DNA from: Hymenobacter profundi
GTDB lineage: Bacteria; Bacteroidota; Bacteroidia; Cytophagales; Hymenobacteraceae
Direction: 5' to 3'
DNA length: 42,662 bases
NCBI RefSeq assembly: GCF_019334315.1
Contig: NZ_JAHWGL010000036.1
Location: 1 to 42,662, forward strand
Shown here: positions 25,694-34,373 of the stretch, piece by piece
Layout of the letters: every line of letters starts with the position of its first letter
Position numbering within the stretch: position 1 is the first letter of the stretch
Program-made: the position numbers and the translations under genes
The notes under the pieces: generated by a model
Databases searched by the model: none
What the model was told of the DNA's origin: nothing
Seen by the model: the letters and a program-made list of their open reading frames with translations, nothing else

Positions 25694-27037
25694 CTACTCA
25701 ATGCGCCGCTTGATAAACCAGCGGTTATTGAGCGAAACCCCTACCTGCATCCGGATATAGTTTTCCTTTACGTTGCCGCTGGGGCTGTCGATGGTTACGT
25801 TGTTGTTGCCGCGCTGTCCGTAGGTGAAGGCCAGGCTAAAGGTAGTAGCATCTAGTGGCGTAGCACCGGGTATCGGGAAGCCAAAGCCCCAACTCACGGC
25901 TCGGTCGTATAGACGCTGCCCACTAGGACGGTAAGGAACCTCGGCTAGGCTGATGCCTGCCCGGTACACCACGCGCTTGAAGTAATTATCGACACTGGTT
26001 GGGTCTGGGGCCCATTCGCCGCCTAGTCCTACCCGGTAGGTATCGCTCAGGGGCACGTTGGCGGCGCTGGTTACGCCGGCTAGCACCGGCACCTGAAAGC
26101 GCGACCATTGCTGCCGGGCCAGGTCCAGGCTGGTGCTCCAGTTGCGGTTGTTATCAAGGCTAATGCCGAACTGCGCCAGGGTAGGCACGCGGGCCTCGCC
26201 TTTCTGGCCGCTCACCAGCACAATGCTGGTATTGGCGATGGGCGCGCCCGCCAGCGTGCGCTGCTCCTGCGTCACGTCGTACGTGCCGTTCAGGTTGGAC
26301 TGAAAGCCGTATACGGCCGCCAGATTGTAGTTTAATTTATCCGTTAGCTTGCCACGGTAGTGCGCGCCTGCCCGGAAAATAAAGTCTGAATAACGCACGT
26401 GCTCCAGGCGCACGGTGCTCTGTACATTCGAGTTGTCGCCGGAGGTTACAACCGTGGTACCAGAGGTAGCATCGATGGTACCGAACACGTAAGAAGCTGT
26501 ACCTCCTACGGTTAGGCCTTTCGCTATGCGAAAGGCGTGTACCATATAGGCCTCTGATAACCCACCATCGCCCGTAAATCGGTTGATGGATTGCGCATTA
26601 GGGTCGCCCGTTACGCTGCTGCTCGTTGTGCTTTCGTAGTCGACGGCCGTGTAGGGCCGCAAGCCAGCCGCGGCCGCCCACCGTTTGGAGATGGGGAAAG
26701 CCAAGGCCAAGTAGCCCAACGTACCGCTACCATCGCGCTGCGAGTTGGTGCGGTTACTGATGGTTTTGAACTGCCCGGTTATGGCTACCTCGTAGGTGGT
26801 ACGAGAGGTGTAGTACACCAGCGCCGGGTTCAACTCATTTACGTTGGTACCGTTGGGTGCGGCTAGTCCTACCCCACCCATTGCCATTTGCCGGACACCA
26901 CCCGTATTAATATAGGCGTCGCCCAGGCCCAGGCGCGAATAAGGCGAGTTTCCCAGACCTTGTGCCTGCGTTTGTGCAGCGTTCAGCCACCCGAGCAGCG
27001 ACAACCCGGCCAGGCCGGCAAATTTAGTTTTCAACAT
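25694..27037 (-). CDS. Outer-membrane beta-barrel protein (FadL/OmpP1-like)
   Basis: A 447-residue exported protein. The signal peptide is MLKTKFAGLAGLSLLGWLNAAQTQAQ (about 26 residues). Mature residues NSPYSRLGLGDAYINTGGVRQMAMGGVGLAAPNG and VNELNPALV match the plug-like start of FadL/OmpP1-type Bacteroidota outer-membrane proteins. Alternating hydrophobic beta strands run to the end (NRWFIKRRIE). Substrate unknown. Its start overlaps the coaX stop by 14 bp, so it is cotranscribed with coaX, lptC and the small membrane protein. Confidence 0.85.
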   Translation of the reverse strand: MLKTKFAGLAGLSLLGWLNAAQTQAQGLGNSPYSRLGLGDAYINTGGVRQMAMGGVGLAAPNGTNVNELNPALVYYTSRTTYEVAITGQFKTISNRTNSQRDGSGTLGYLALAFPISKRWAAAAGLRPYTAVDYESTTSSSVTGDPNAQSINRFTGDGGLSEAYMVHAFRIAKGLTVGGTASYVFGTIDATSGTTVVTSGDNSNVQSTVRLEHVRYSDFIFRAGAHYRGKLTDKLNYNLAAVYGFQSNLNGTYDVTQEQRTLAGAPIANTSIVLVSGQKGEARVPTLAQFGISLDNNRNWSTSLDLARQQWSRFQVPVLAGVTSAANVPLSDTYRVGLGGEWAPDPTSVDNYFKRVVYRAGISLAEVPYRPSGQRLYDRAVSWGFGFPIPGATPLDATTFSLAFTYGQRGNNNVTIDSPSGNVKENYIRMQVGVSLNNRWFIKRRIE

Positions 27038-27767
27038 TATGCACTAATATTCGATGGAGCCCAAGTAGCACAAGCTCCGGAATGGCAAAGATATAGCCTT
27101 TCAGCCGTGGTTGAAAAAAACCGGCGTCGCCGCCCGTCAACAGCACCGCCAACCCAGGGTACTGTGCCCGGTAGGTGTCAATCAGACCGTTTACTTCAGC
27201 GGCCGCTCCGTTCAGCACGCCACTCCGAATAGCCGATTGCGTATCATCCCCTATCAGGGGTACGGCCACTGAAGGAGCATTGGGCACTTCCAGTAACGGC
27301 AAGCGGCCCGTAAACGTATGCAGCGCCTGAAACCGCAGCCGCAGCCCCGGCCCGATGCTACCTCCCCGAAAGGTGTGACCACCTTCCACGAAGTCGCACT
27401 TAATAGCCGTGCCGGCGTCAATCACCAATATATCTTGGTTGGGATGCAGCCACGCCGCGCCTACTGCTGCCGCCAGCCGGTCGGCGCCTAGCGTGTGGGG
27501 GGTAGCATAGCCGTTGCGCAGTGGAAGCGGTGTGGTAGCGGGTGCCAGTTCCAGCAATTGCCCCGGCACAAGCGGCCGTAGCGCAGCGGCCCAATCTGTG
27601 GTAGGCTCCGCTACCGACGCTACAATGGCGTGGGTAGGCTGATGCAGTTGCACCAGCGCCAGCACCTCTGCCAGCGTTTGCCCCGTTGCCCGATACCGCA
27701 ACTCACTACCCTCGAAGTATCCATACTTCACGGCCGTGTTGCCAATATCAAGAGTAGCGGTACGCAT
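27024..27767 (-). CDS. coaX: Type III pantothenate kinase CoaX
   Basis: First step from pantothenate to CoA: phosphorylates pantothenate with ATP; cytosolic, resistant to feedback by CoA. The 247 residues show the acetate-kinase-fold phosphate loop DIGNTAVKYG (7-16), the GADR motif at 94-97, DAGTAIKCD at 117-125 with the catalytic Asp, and GGSIGPGLRLRFQALH. It heads an operon that otherwise makes envelope proteins. Together with panC and panD in this window it covers much of the CoA route. The dispersed palindrome at 27771-27900 abuts its start codon. Confidence 0.95.
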   Translation of the reverse strand: MRTATLDIGNTAVKYGYFEGSELRYRATGQTLAEVLALVQLHQPTHAIVASVAEPTTDWAAALRPLVPGQLLELAPATTPLPLRNGYATPHTLGADRLAAAVGAAWLHPNQDILVIDAGTAIKCDFVEGGHTFRGGSIGPGLRLRFQALHTFTGRLPLLEVPNAPSVAVPLIGDDTQSAIRSGVLNGAAAEVNGLIDTYRAQYPGLAVLLTGGDAGFFQPRLKGYIFAIPELVLLGLHRILVHNVEN

Positions 27768-27770
27768 GAA

Positions 27771-27900
27771 GGTGAAATAGTGAATGGTGAAATGGTGAGT
27801 GGTGAAATAGTAAGCTTGATGCTTCTATATAAGCTGGATTCGCGTAAGCGGTACCGGCAGAACATCAAACTTACTGTTTCACCATCTCACTACTCACCAC
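27771..27900. repeat. Diverged relative of the GGTGAAAT inverted repeat, upstream of coaX
   Basis: The left part (27771-27820) contains GGTGAAATAGTGA, GGTGAAATGGTGA and GGTGAAATAGTAAGC. The right part (27864-27900) is roughly its reverse complement (TTACTGTTTCACCATCTCAC). It belongs to the same family as the perfect copy at 8827-8931. The coaX ATG lies 4 bp away. Confidence 0.8.
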
Positions 27901-27932
27901 TAGGAGCCCCGCTGTTGCCAGGGGGTTGCGTG

Positions 27933-29732
27933 CTACATAAAGTATTTCAGACGGATTACCTCTTTTTCCGTCAGGAAGCGCCACTTGCTACGGGGTAGGT
28001 CCTTTTTGGTGAGGCCAGCGTATTGCACGCGGTCCAGCGTTACTACTTCGTAGCCCAGGTGCTCAAAGATGCGGCGCACAATGCGGTTACGTCCCGTGTG
28101 CAGCTCAATGCCCACAAAGTGCGCGTTGCCGGCTACCACCGCCACGTCGTCTACCTCTGCTTTGCCATCTTCCAGTTCCAGGCCTTCCGAAATGCTGCGC
28201 AGGTCAGCTTCTGTTAGTGGCTTGTCTAGCTCTACTTGGTAGATCTTTTTGTTTTTGTTGGAAGGGTGCGAAAGCTTCTGCGCTACTTCACCGTCATTGG
28301 TGAATAGCAGCAGCCCTGTAGTGTTGCGGTCAAGACGCCCTACCGGGAAAATGCGCTCCTTGGAAGCACCCGACACCAAGTCCATCACGGTCTTGCGGCC
28401 TTCCGGATCGTCGGTGGTGGTGATGAAATCCTTGGGCTTGTTCAGCAGCACGTACACCAGCTTCTCGCGGTTGAGGTTGGTTTTGCCATACTGCACCGTA
28501 TCCGATGGCTGTACCTGGTAGCCCATTTCGGTCACTACCTCGCCGTTCACCCGAATTTCGCCGGCGGCAATCAGCGCATCGGCTTCCCGACGCGAGCAAA
28601 CGCCCGCGTTGGCGATGTAGCGATTCAGACGGATTACTTCCGCTCCCAATTCTTCCTCCTTGCGACGGCGCTTATTGCCACGGTTCGGATCCTGCTCGTA
28701 GTGCTTGAGGTTTTTGTAGTCTGGGGCCTGGCCAGCCACCTCGCCGCGCTTCAGCTTACCAGCACGATGGTCGTTGGCATCGGGCGTAAATTTCTTGTCC
28801 GTAGTAGTATCGCTACGACGCTCGCGCGTTTCGTACGCGCGACCTGCCCGCATCTCGCTGAAGCTACGGCTACCGCCCCCAAAGTTGCGCTCCTGTCGGT
28901 CGCCATACGACGGACGGCCTTCGCGCTGTCCGCCGAAGTCGCGCTTACCAAAATTACCCGCTGGTTTCCGGTCGCCGTAGCCACCCCGGTTATCGCGGCG
29001 GTCTTCGTTACCGCGCTCAAACGTACGGGCTTGCCGCTCGCTGCGCGTGTCGCCTTCCTCAGGCTTACCGCGATAGTCGAATGGGCGCGCTGCCCGAATG
29101 GGTCGGTCATTTCCGGTTGCCTCGTTGCGCTCGGGGCGGGTAGGTGCTTCTGGTTGCGGCCGGAAAGCAGGAGCTTCCGCATTCGGGTTCGCCTTCTGAA
29201 ACTTGCGGTTTCGCTCACCCGGCGCACCGCGTGGCACGGTTGGCTTACCATCCTGGCGATAGGGCTGACCATTCCAGGTTTCTCTCGATTCGTAGGCCCG
29301 CACCGGCCGGTTGTTGGGCTGCTCCCGCTGCCCGTAGCCGTCGTTGCGGCTGCCGCCTGCACGACGGTCAGAGCCACCGAAGTCCCGGCCTCCACCAGCA
29401 CGACGGTCGTTGCCGCCAAAATCCCTACCCCCGCTTGGGCGCCGGTCGTTGCTGCCAAAGCTGCGGCCACCACTGTTGCGGTCTTCCCCGAAGCCGCGGT
29501 TGCCAAAATCCCGGTTGCCACCGGGGCGGCTACCCTGCCCCTGCGGCCGGCCGAACGATGGGCGCGAGGTAAAGCCTTCACCCCGGCGGTCATTGTCTCG
29601 GCCGAAGTTATTACCGGCAGGGCGGTCGTTGCGGCGCGGTTTGGCATCGCGACCACCCTCTTTGTTTTTGTCGTTAAAAGAAGTGCGGCCACGGCGGCCG
29701 GACGGTTCATCGGAGAAGTGTTTCTTGCCCAT
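27933..29732 (-). CDS. RNA pseudouridine synthase (RsuA/RluB family) with a long RG-rich N-terminal extension
   Basis: A 599-residue enzyme that isomerises uridine in rRNA; the family's core is about 240 residues. The C-terminal core has an S4 RNA-binding domain from about residue 366 (RLNRYIANAGVCSRREADAL) and the catalytic motif GRLDRNTTGLLL with Asp468. It also has KIYQVELDKPL and the typical TGRNRIVRRIFEHLGYEV. About 365 N-terminal residues are disordered and repetitive, rich in Gly, Arg, Asp and Asn (units such as NDRRAGGGRDFGG), as in RNA-binding RGG domains. The ATG at 29732 is chosen because the longer frame adds 12 residues unlike the repeats. Which rRNA site it modifies is not decidable here. 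Confidence 0.92.
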   Translation of the reverse strand: MGKKHFSDEPSGRRGRTSFNDKNKEGGRDAKPRRNDRPAGNNFGRDNDRRGEGFTSRPSFGRPQGQGSRPGGNRDFGNRGFGEDRNSGGRSFGSNDRRPSGGRDFGGNDRRAGGGRDFGGSDRRAGGSRNDGYGQREQPNNRPVRAYESRETWNGQPYRQDGKPTVPRGAPGERNRKFQKANPNAEAPAFRPQPEAPTRPERNEATGNDRPIRAARPFDYRGKPEEGDTRSERQARTFERGNEDRRDNRGGYGDRKPAGNFGKRDFGGQREGRPSYGDRQERNFGGGSRSFSEMRAGRAYETRERRSDTTTDKKFTPDANDHRAGKLKRGEVAGQAPDYKNLKHYEQDPNRGNKRRRKEEELGAEVIRLNRYIANAGVCSRREADALIAAGEIRVNGEVVTEMGYQVQPSDTVQYGKTNLNREKLVYVLLNKPKDFITTTDDPEGRKTVMDLVSGASKERIFPVGRLDRNTTGLLLFTNDGEVAQKLSHPSNKNKKIYQVELDKPLTEADLRSISEGLELEDGKAEVDDVAVVAGNAHFVGIELHTGRNRIVRRIFEHLGYEVVTLDRVQYAGLTKKDLPRSKWRFLTEKEVIRLKYFM

Positions 29733-29827
29733 AGTTGCAAGGGTTAGCGCCGTATCGCTACGGTGCAAAATGAAAAATCAATGGTGAATTGTAAACTGAA
29801 GCTCCCAACACCCAGCCTCAGAAAACA

Positions 29828-29882
29828 GTGCCCGGACCGGCGGTTAGATACTTTGCAGCCTCCAACCAACCCGTCCGGGCAC
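29828..29882 (-). terminator. Stem-loop after the DksA-like gene, possible terminator
   Basis: A 10-bp stem GTGCCCGGAC / GTCCGGGCAC encloses a 35-nt loop; T-richness is modest. It sits 20 bp past the stop at 29902. The long loop makes a simple intrinsic terminator less certain. Confidence 0.5.
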
Positions 29883-29901
29883 GTAAAATAGTAGTGTACC
29901 G

Positions 29902-30285
29902 CTAGTCGCGGCGGGCCATTTTCGCTTCAATCGAGTGCTGCGTATGCGGCACGGCGCGCAGGCGCTCTTTCGGAATCAGCTTACCTGTACCGATGCACAC
30001 GCCATAGGTACCATTCTTAATGCGAATCAGCGCGTTTTCCAACTGCTGAATGAACTTCATCTGGCGCGAGGCCAGTTGATTCAGGCTTTCTTTTTCGGCT
30101 GTATCGGCACCGTCTTCCAGGACTTTCGACGATGACGCCGTGTTATCGGTACCCGAATCGTTGCGCCGGCTCAGGGTTTCCTTGATAAAGCTTACTTCTT
30201 TCCGGGCAGCGGTTAGCTTGTCCTGAATAATCTGCTCGAACTCAGCTAGCTCTTCCCTGGAATAGCGTAGGTTGTCGTCACTCAT
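29902..30285 (-). CDS. TraR/DksA family protein lacking the zinc-finger cysteines
   Basis: A 127-residue transcription factor that would act through the RNA polymerase secondary channel. An N-terminal coiled coil (YSREELAEFEQIIQDKLTAARKEVSFIKETL, about 7-40) is followed by the ESLNQLASRQMKFIQQLENAL helix and the C-terminal DksA signature YGVCIGTGKLIPKERLRAVPHTQ. In canonical DksA four cysteines bind zinc; here only one (Cys) remains in this stretch. Cysteine-poor DksA forms are frequent in Bacteroidota. A promoter with a long leader is suggested at 30456-30463. Confidence 0.9.
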   Translation of the reverse strand: MSDDNLRYSREELAEFEQIIQDKLTAARKEVSFIKETLSRRNDSGTDNTASSSKVLEDGADTAEKESLNQLASRQMKFIQQLENALIRIKNGTYGVCIGTGKLIPKERLRAVPHTQHSIEAKMARRD

Positions 30286-30455
30286 GTTGGGCAGGGAAAA
30301 TATGATAAAGGGGTGATTGATTGCCTACCAGCATAGCCGTATCGGTCATTTGCCGGAATAGCCGCTCAACAGTAGCTTCTATAAATAAGTTTATAAGGCA
30401 CTGTTCAGCGTTGTATCCAGCCAATCAGCCGACGCTGCGCAAGGCTTTTCGGCCG

Positions 30456-30463
30456 CAAAGCTA
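30456..30463 (-). promoter_or_regulatory. -7 promoter box of the DksA-like gene
   Basis: Minus strand TAGCTTTG matches TAnnTTTG exactly. It would give a leader of about 160 nt before the ATG at 30285. No -33 TTG with normal spacing is visible. Confidence 0.45.
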
Positions 30464-30526
30464 CGTCTTTGTCAATTAATTAGCTAACGGCGCTTTTTCA
30501 TTCCTACCCCTCCGCATACGCCCTTC

Positions 30527-31003
30527 TCAGAAGCCCAGCATGTGGATGGCGGCCACTGCTCCCTCCACTCCTTTGTTGCCATGCTTGCCACCCGCCCGAT
30601 CCCACGCCTGCTCCAGTGTGTTAGTGGTAACCAAGCCAAAAATGACGGGCTTATTGAACTTCAATCCGACGTTGGTAATACCTTGGGCTACGGCGTGGCA
30701 GATATAATCATCGTGCTTCGTCTCGCCTTGAATAACTACCCCTAAGCAGATAACAGCATCTATCTCCTCGTGCTGGGCCAGTAATTGGGCCCCCAAGGTC
30801 AACTCGAAGCTACCCGGCACGGTGTTGCGGTAGATGTTCTCTTCTTTCGCGCCATGCTTGAGCAGCGTCTCGTACGCGCCTTGTGCCAGCGTATCCGTAA
30901 TTTCGCGGTTCCATTCGGCCACTACCAAGCCAAAGCGCTTGTCACTGATATCAATAAAGTGGTCAGAAGTATAGTCGCTGAGGTTTTTGAGAGTAGTTGC
31001 CAT
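30527..31003 (-). CDS. ribH: 6,7-dimethyl-8-ribityllumazine synthase RibH
   Basis: Makes lumazine from the pyrimidine and dihydroxybutanone phosphate, the penultimate step of riboflavin synthesis; forms large icosahedral or pentameric assemblies in the cytosol. The 158 residues show FGLVVAEWN near 24-32, the phosphate-binding VPGSFELTLGAQLL (62-75), the CLGVVIQGETKHDDYI stretch (86-101) with catalytic His97, and PVIFGLVTTNTLEQAWDRAGGKHGNKG. Normal length. It follows the TPR protein gene but is separated from it by a terminator at 31081-31110, so it likely has its own promoter. Confidence 0.97.
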   Translation of the reverse strand: MATTLKNLSDYTSDHFIDISDKRFGLVVAEWNREITDTLAQGAYETLLKHGAKEENIYRNTVPGSFELTLGAQLLAQHEEIDAVICLGVVIQGETKHDDYICHAVAQGITNVGLKFNKPVIFGLVTTNTLEQAWDRAGGKHGNKGVEGAVAAIHMLGF

Positions 31004-31080
31004 GTAGCGTAGGGTTTGCAGATGTGGAAGATTTCACGGACGCAGTAAGTAGATGCTACTAGTCGCTACCCGCGTTTATA

Positions 31081-31110
31081 AAAAAAGGACGGTACTGGAC
31101 CGTCCTTTTT
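31081..31110 (-). terminator. Intrinsic terminator after the membrane TPR gene
   Basis: A 12-bp stem AAAAAGGACGGT / ACCGTCCTTTTT with a 5-nt loop ACTGG and a terminal run on the minus strand. It separates the TPR gene from ribH. Confidence 0.88.
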
Positions 31111-31148
31111 AATAGTAGTTGCTAGAACAGCAAAACTGCCATTGGGTT

Positions 31149-31928
31149 TTACTTGCCAGCTAGTGCTTCGGCGCGGGCTTTCATCTGGCGCGCTTCGTTT
31201 ACCTGTTGAGCGCTTTGGTAGTCGTTGATGATTTTATCGTACGTTTCCACCGCTCCGCTATAGTCCTTCGCCATTTCCTGCGCCGTTGCTTTCTTCATCA
31301 GGTACTCTGGCGAGAAGTATTCGTTGGCTTTGTAGTTCGCTGCTTTATCGTAGAAATCGGTGGCTTCCTTGTACTTGTTTAGCTCCATGTTGGCATCGCC
31401 TATCAAAGAATAGGCCCGGGCCTGCACCAGCAAATCATCGGAGCTAAAGTCTTCCAAATAGTCGATAGCAGCCTGGAACTTGCCTTGCTTTAGCGCAGCT
31501 ACACCAGCGTAGAAGCTAGCTAGGTTGCCAGCCTTCGTATTGCCATACTCCGAGGCAATCGTAGTCAGGCCATCGTACTGCCCATCGCCTTGCATGGCCT
31601 TGTTCAGCGAATCGGCTTCCCAATAGTTAACGGCCTGGAACATGGCAGTCTGCGCTTTCTCATCCTGCGAGGAGCGCCACATATAGTAGCCGATACCGCC
31701 TACCACAGCCAACACGACCACGGCCAGCAAACCCAGCAACAGGTTTTTGTTACGGCGCACAAAGTCTTCTGATTCGGCCAAACGGATGGCCAGAGCATCC
31801 GGATCTTCTAACAACGGATGTTCTGCATTGCCAAATTCGCCCTCATGCGTTGCGGGCTGCAATGGGTCAGTAGACACGCGTTGCGGGCGGTTCTGCGGGC
31901 TGTTACGCGTATAAGGAATCTTGGACAT
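31149..31928 (-). CDS. Membrane-anchored TPR protein (YfgM-like)
   Basis: A 259-residue protein with a single membrane segment at about 62-84 (LLLGLLAVVVLAVVGGIGYYMW) preceded by a polar cytoplasmic head. C-terminal TPR units follow (NLASFYAGVAALKQGKFQAAIDYL, QARAYSLIGDANMELNKYKEATDFYDKA, AQEMAKDYSGAVETYDKIINDY). This resembles YfgM-type secretion-associated TPR proteins, with the repeat domain in the periplasm. Partners unknown. A near-consensus promoter (CATCTTTG) lies about 30 bp upstream of its ATG. A terminator follows the gene. Confidence 0.85.
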   Translation of the reverse strand: MSKIPYTRNSPQNRPQRVSTDPLQPATHEGEFGNAEHPLLEDPDALAIRLAESEDFVRRNKNLLLGLLAVVVLAVVGGIGYYMWRSSQDEKAQTAMFQAVNYWEADSLNKAMQGDGQYDGLTTIASEYGNTKAGNLASFYAGVAALKQGKFQAAIDYLEDFSSDDLLVQARAYSLIGDANMELNKYKEATDFYDKAANYKANEYFSPEYLMKKATAQEMAKDYSGAVETYDKIINDYQSAQQVNEARQMKARAEALAGK

Positions 31929-31979
31929 ACTACGAATGGCTCAGGGGAGCCGCAAAGATGCTTGTCAGAAAAAGCGATG

Positions 31980-33185
31980 CTATTCGCGGATGAAAGGATA
32001 ATCTTCCTCTACATACACATCGCGGTAGAGTTCTTCCGGATCGGGGAAAGCAGAGTTTTCAGCGAAGTCAACCGACTCTTGTACCTGACCTTTGATTCTT
32101 TCGTCGATGGCGTTCAAATCTTCTTCCGATGCCATATTGTGCGTCAGAATGGTGTGGCGCACGGCTTCGATGGTATCACGCGAGCGGAAGTCTTCCAACT
32201 CTTCTTTGGTGCGGTACTTGGCCGGGTCGCTCATCGAGTGGCCTTTGTAGCGGTAGGTTTTGAATTCCAGCAAGGTAGGGCCTTCACCAGCGCGGGCGCG
32301 CTCGGCAGCGCGGGCTACGGCTTCGTGCACATCCTCTACGTTCATGGCGTTTACCGGCTCCGAAGGCATGTCGTACGATAGCCCTAGCTTATACAACTCG
32401 GTTACGTTGGACGTGCGCTGCACCGAAGTACCCATGGCGTAGCCGTTATTTTCGATAACGAAAATAACTGGCAGTTTCCACAGCATGGCCATGTTGAAAG
32501 CTTCGTGCAATGCACCCTGACGTACGGCACCGTCGCCCATGTAGCAAATGCACAGGTTGCCGGTCTTGTTGTACTTCTCGGCAAAGGCAATACCAGCTCC
32601 CATGGGAACCTGGGCACCTACGATACCGTGGCCACCCATGAAGTTCACCTCTTTGTCGAACATGTGCATCGAACCACCTTTGCCTTTCGAGCAACCGGTT
32701 TCCTTTGCAAATAGCTCAGCCATGATAGCATTGGGCGATGTGCCCAGGGCCAGTGGGTGCGCGTGGTCACGGTAGGCCGTAATCCATTTGTCATCCTTGG
32801 TCAGGGCCGACACGGCGCCAGCTACACAAGCCTCCTGCCCTATATAGAGATGGCAGAATCCTTTGATTTTTTGCTGACCATACAGCTGGCCGGCTTTTTC
32901 TTCAAACTTGCGCATGAGCTGCATTTGCTCATACCAAGAGAGGTATTGCTCTTTCGAAAACTCTGGAGTATCCGGAGTCGTAGCCTTAGGGGCGCCCGTA
33001 GCTTCTTTTGCTTCGGGGTTGGATGCCGGTGCACCCGAATCGGGTTGCTGAACCGTTTCCATCAACTCCGTTGCTTCTACCGCAGCTTCGGAAGGTGTGG
33101 CCTTACCGCTGGGGGCATTTTTCGTTTTAGCTGGCTTGCTCTCCTTGGAAGCTTTGGGGGCAGCCTTTACTTTCGTCTCCGCCAT
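31980..33185 (-). CDS. pdhA: Pyruvate dehydrogenase E1 alpha subunit PdhA with an N-terminal extension
   Basis: Thiamine-diphosphate subunit that decarboxylates pyruvate in the pyruvate dehydrogenase complex; cytosolic. 401 residues. The E1-alpha core starts around FSKEQYLSWYEQMQLMRKFEE (76-96). The ThDP motif runs from GDG (217-219) to ENN (245-247), and the phosphorylation-loop equivalent YRYKGHSMSDPAKYR is present. The first ~75 residues are low complexity, rich in Lys, Ala, Pro, Glu and Thr, and resemble an E2-type linker; most E1-alpha proteins lack this. No E1 beta, E2 or E3 gene is in this window. A near-consensus promoter (TACTTTCG) lies at 33215-33222. Confidence 0.93.
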   Translation of the reverse strand: MAETKVKAAPKASKESKPAKTKNAPSGKATPSEAAVEATELMETVQQPDSGAPASNPEAKEATGAPKATTPDTPEFSKEQYLSWYEQMQLMRKFEEKAGQLYGQQKIKGFCHLYIGQEACVAGAVSALTKDDKWITAYRDHAHPLALGTSPNAIMAELFAKETGCSKGKGGSMHMFDKEVNFMGGHGIVGAQVPMGAGIAFAEKYNKTGNLCICYMGDGAVRQGALHEAFNMAMLWKLPVIFVIENNGYAMGTSVQRTSNVTELYKLGLSYDMPSEPVNAMNVEDVHEAVARAAERARAGEGPTLLEFKTYRYKGHSMSDPAKYRTKEELEDFRSRDTIEAVRHTILTHNMASEEDLNAIDERIKGQVQESVDFAENSAFPDPEELYRDVYVEEDYPFIRE

Positions 33186-33250
33186 CGTGCTCTTGGTTGT
33201 TCGCGTTTGGGATGCGAAAGTACGTAAAAGGATTGCAATTCCGAACCCGA

Positions 33251-34360
33251 ATGAATCTTGAAACTCTGCATCTTCTCTTCTTCAAGAACTACGAAGAAGT
33301 CAATCTACACCTCTCGCCGCATATTAATTGCTTCATTGGCGACAATGGTAGTGGCAAGACTAATCTCTTAGATGCCATTCATTATCTATCGCTCACCAAG
33401 AGCGCTTTTAATGCTGCTGATACGCAGACAATTAAACATGGAGAAGAGTTCTTCGTGGTGCGCGGCCGGTTTCACTCCCCTACCCCCGAGCCCACAGAGG
33501 AGGTTATCCAGTGCAGTTTACGGGTAGGCCAGAAGAAAACCGTTACGCACGACAAGCAACCCTACGAGCGCATATCCGATCATATTGGTCGCTACCCCGT
33601 GGTGCTGATTTCGCCTTACGATACGGACCTCATCCGGCAGGGCAGCGAAGATCGGCGCCGATATTTCGACAGCCTGATGTCGCAGCTTGATCATACGTAT
33701 TTGGAGCTGTTGATTTCCTATTCCCACCTGTTGCGCCAGCGCAATGCCTTGCTTAAGGCGTCCAATGGCCAAGCGTATGATCGGGACTATCTTTTGGTAT
33801 TGGATGAGCAGTTAGCGCCCCTTGGTGAGCAGCTGGTTCAATTACGCCAGCAATTCTTAGATGAGTTTACGCCTATCTTCCAGCGGCATTACCAGCAGCT
33901 TTCCGATGATCGGGAGGAAGTAACCCTTACTTATAAAAGTCAAGTACCTCCTACTGACTTCCTGAAGGTTCTTCGCCTCAACGAGCGCAAAGACTTGCTG
34001 CTTCAGCGCACCCACGCCGGCCCCCACCGCGACGACTTCGTATTCCTCATGAATGACCTACCCGTTAAAAACTACGGCTCGCAGGGTCAGCAAAAATCAT
34101 ATGCTATTGCCCTGAAGCTTGCGCAGTTTGAGATTCTGTCTATCCGCAAACAGCAAAAGCCCATTCTGCTGCTGGATGATATTTTTGACCGTTTAGATGA
34201 GAAGCGTATCACGCAGCTTATGCGCCTAGTAGCTGACCATACCTTTGGGCAGGTTTTTCTTACAGATACACACCTCGATCGGACTGATCAGGTACTATCA
34301 ACTCTATCGGAACAAATAAGTCGTTTCCGGGTCGAGAACGGTTCGGTTGCGCCGCTATAG
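33251..34360 (+). CDS. recF: DNA replication/repair protein RecF
   Basis: SMC-like ATPase that helps load RecA at gaps; cytosolic. The 369 residues begin MNLETLHLLFFKNYEEVNLH, with Walker A GDNGSGKT at 30-37. The dimerisation/lid region GSEDRRRYFDSLMSQLD, the ABC signature YGSQGQQKSYAIALKL and the Walker B segment LLLDDIFDRLDEKR are all present. The ATG at 33251 is chosen over the upstream frame (from 33197), which runs back into the divergent pdhA promoter and adds 18 residues with no similarity. DUF721 follows in the same direction. In many bacteria recF lies near oriC; here it borders the parS-containing block. Confidence 0.97.
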   Translation: MNLETLHLLFFKNYEEVNLHLSPHINCFIGDNGSGKTNLLDAIHYLSLTKSAFNAADTQTIKHGEEFFVVRGRFHSPTPEPTEEVIQCSLRVGQKKTVTHDKQPYERISDHIGRYPVVLISPYDTDLIRQGSEDRRRYFDSLMSQLDHTYLELLISYSHLLRQRNALLKASNGQAYDRDYLLVLDEQLAPLGEQLVQLRQQFLDEFTPIFQRHYQQLSDDREEVTLTYKSQVPPTDFLKVLRLNERKDLLLQRTHAGPHRDDFVFLMNDLPVKNYGSQGQQKSYAIALKLAQFEILSIRKQQKPILLLDDIFDRLDEKRITQLMRLVADHTFGQVFLTDTHLDRTDQVLSTLSEQISRFRVENGSVAPL

Positions 34361-34373
34361 GTAACTCGTTGTG

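Noticed and set aside
28701..29747. A 348-residue plus-strand ORF opposite the pseudouridine synthase
   Set aside because: It is the antisense shadow of the repetitive RG-rich coding sequence, whose GC-rich repeats keep other frames open; no family features.
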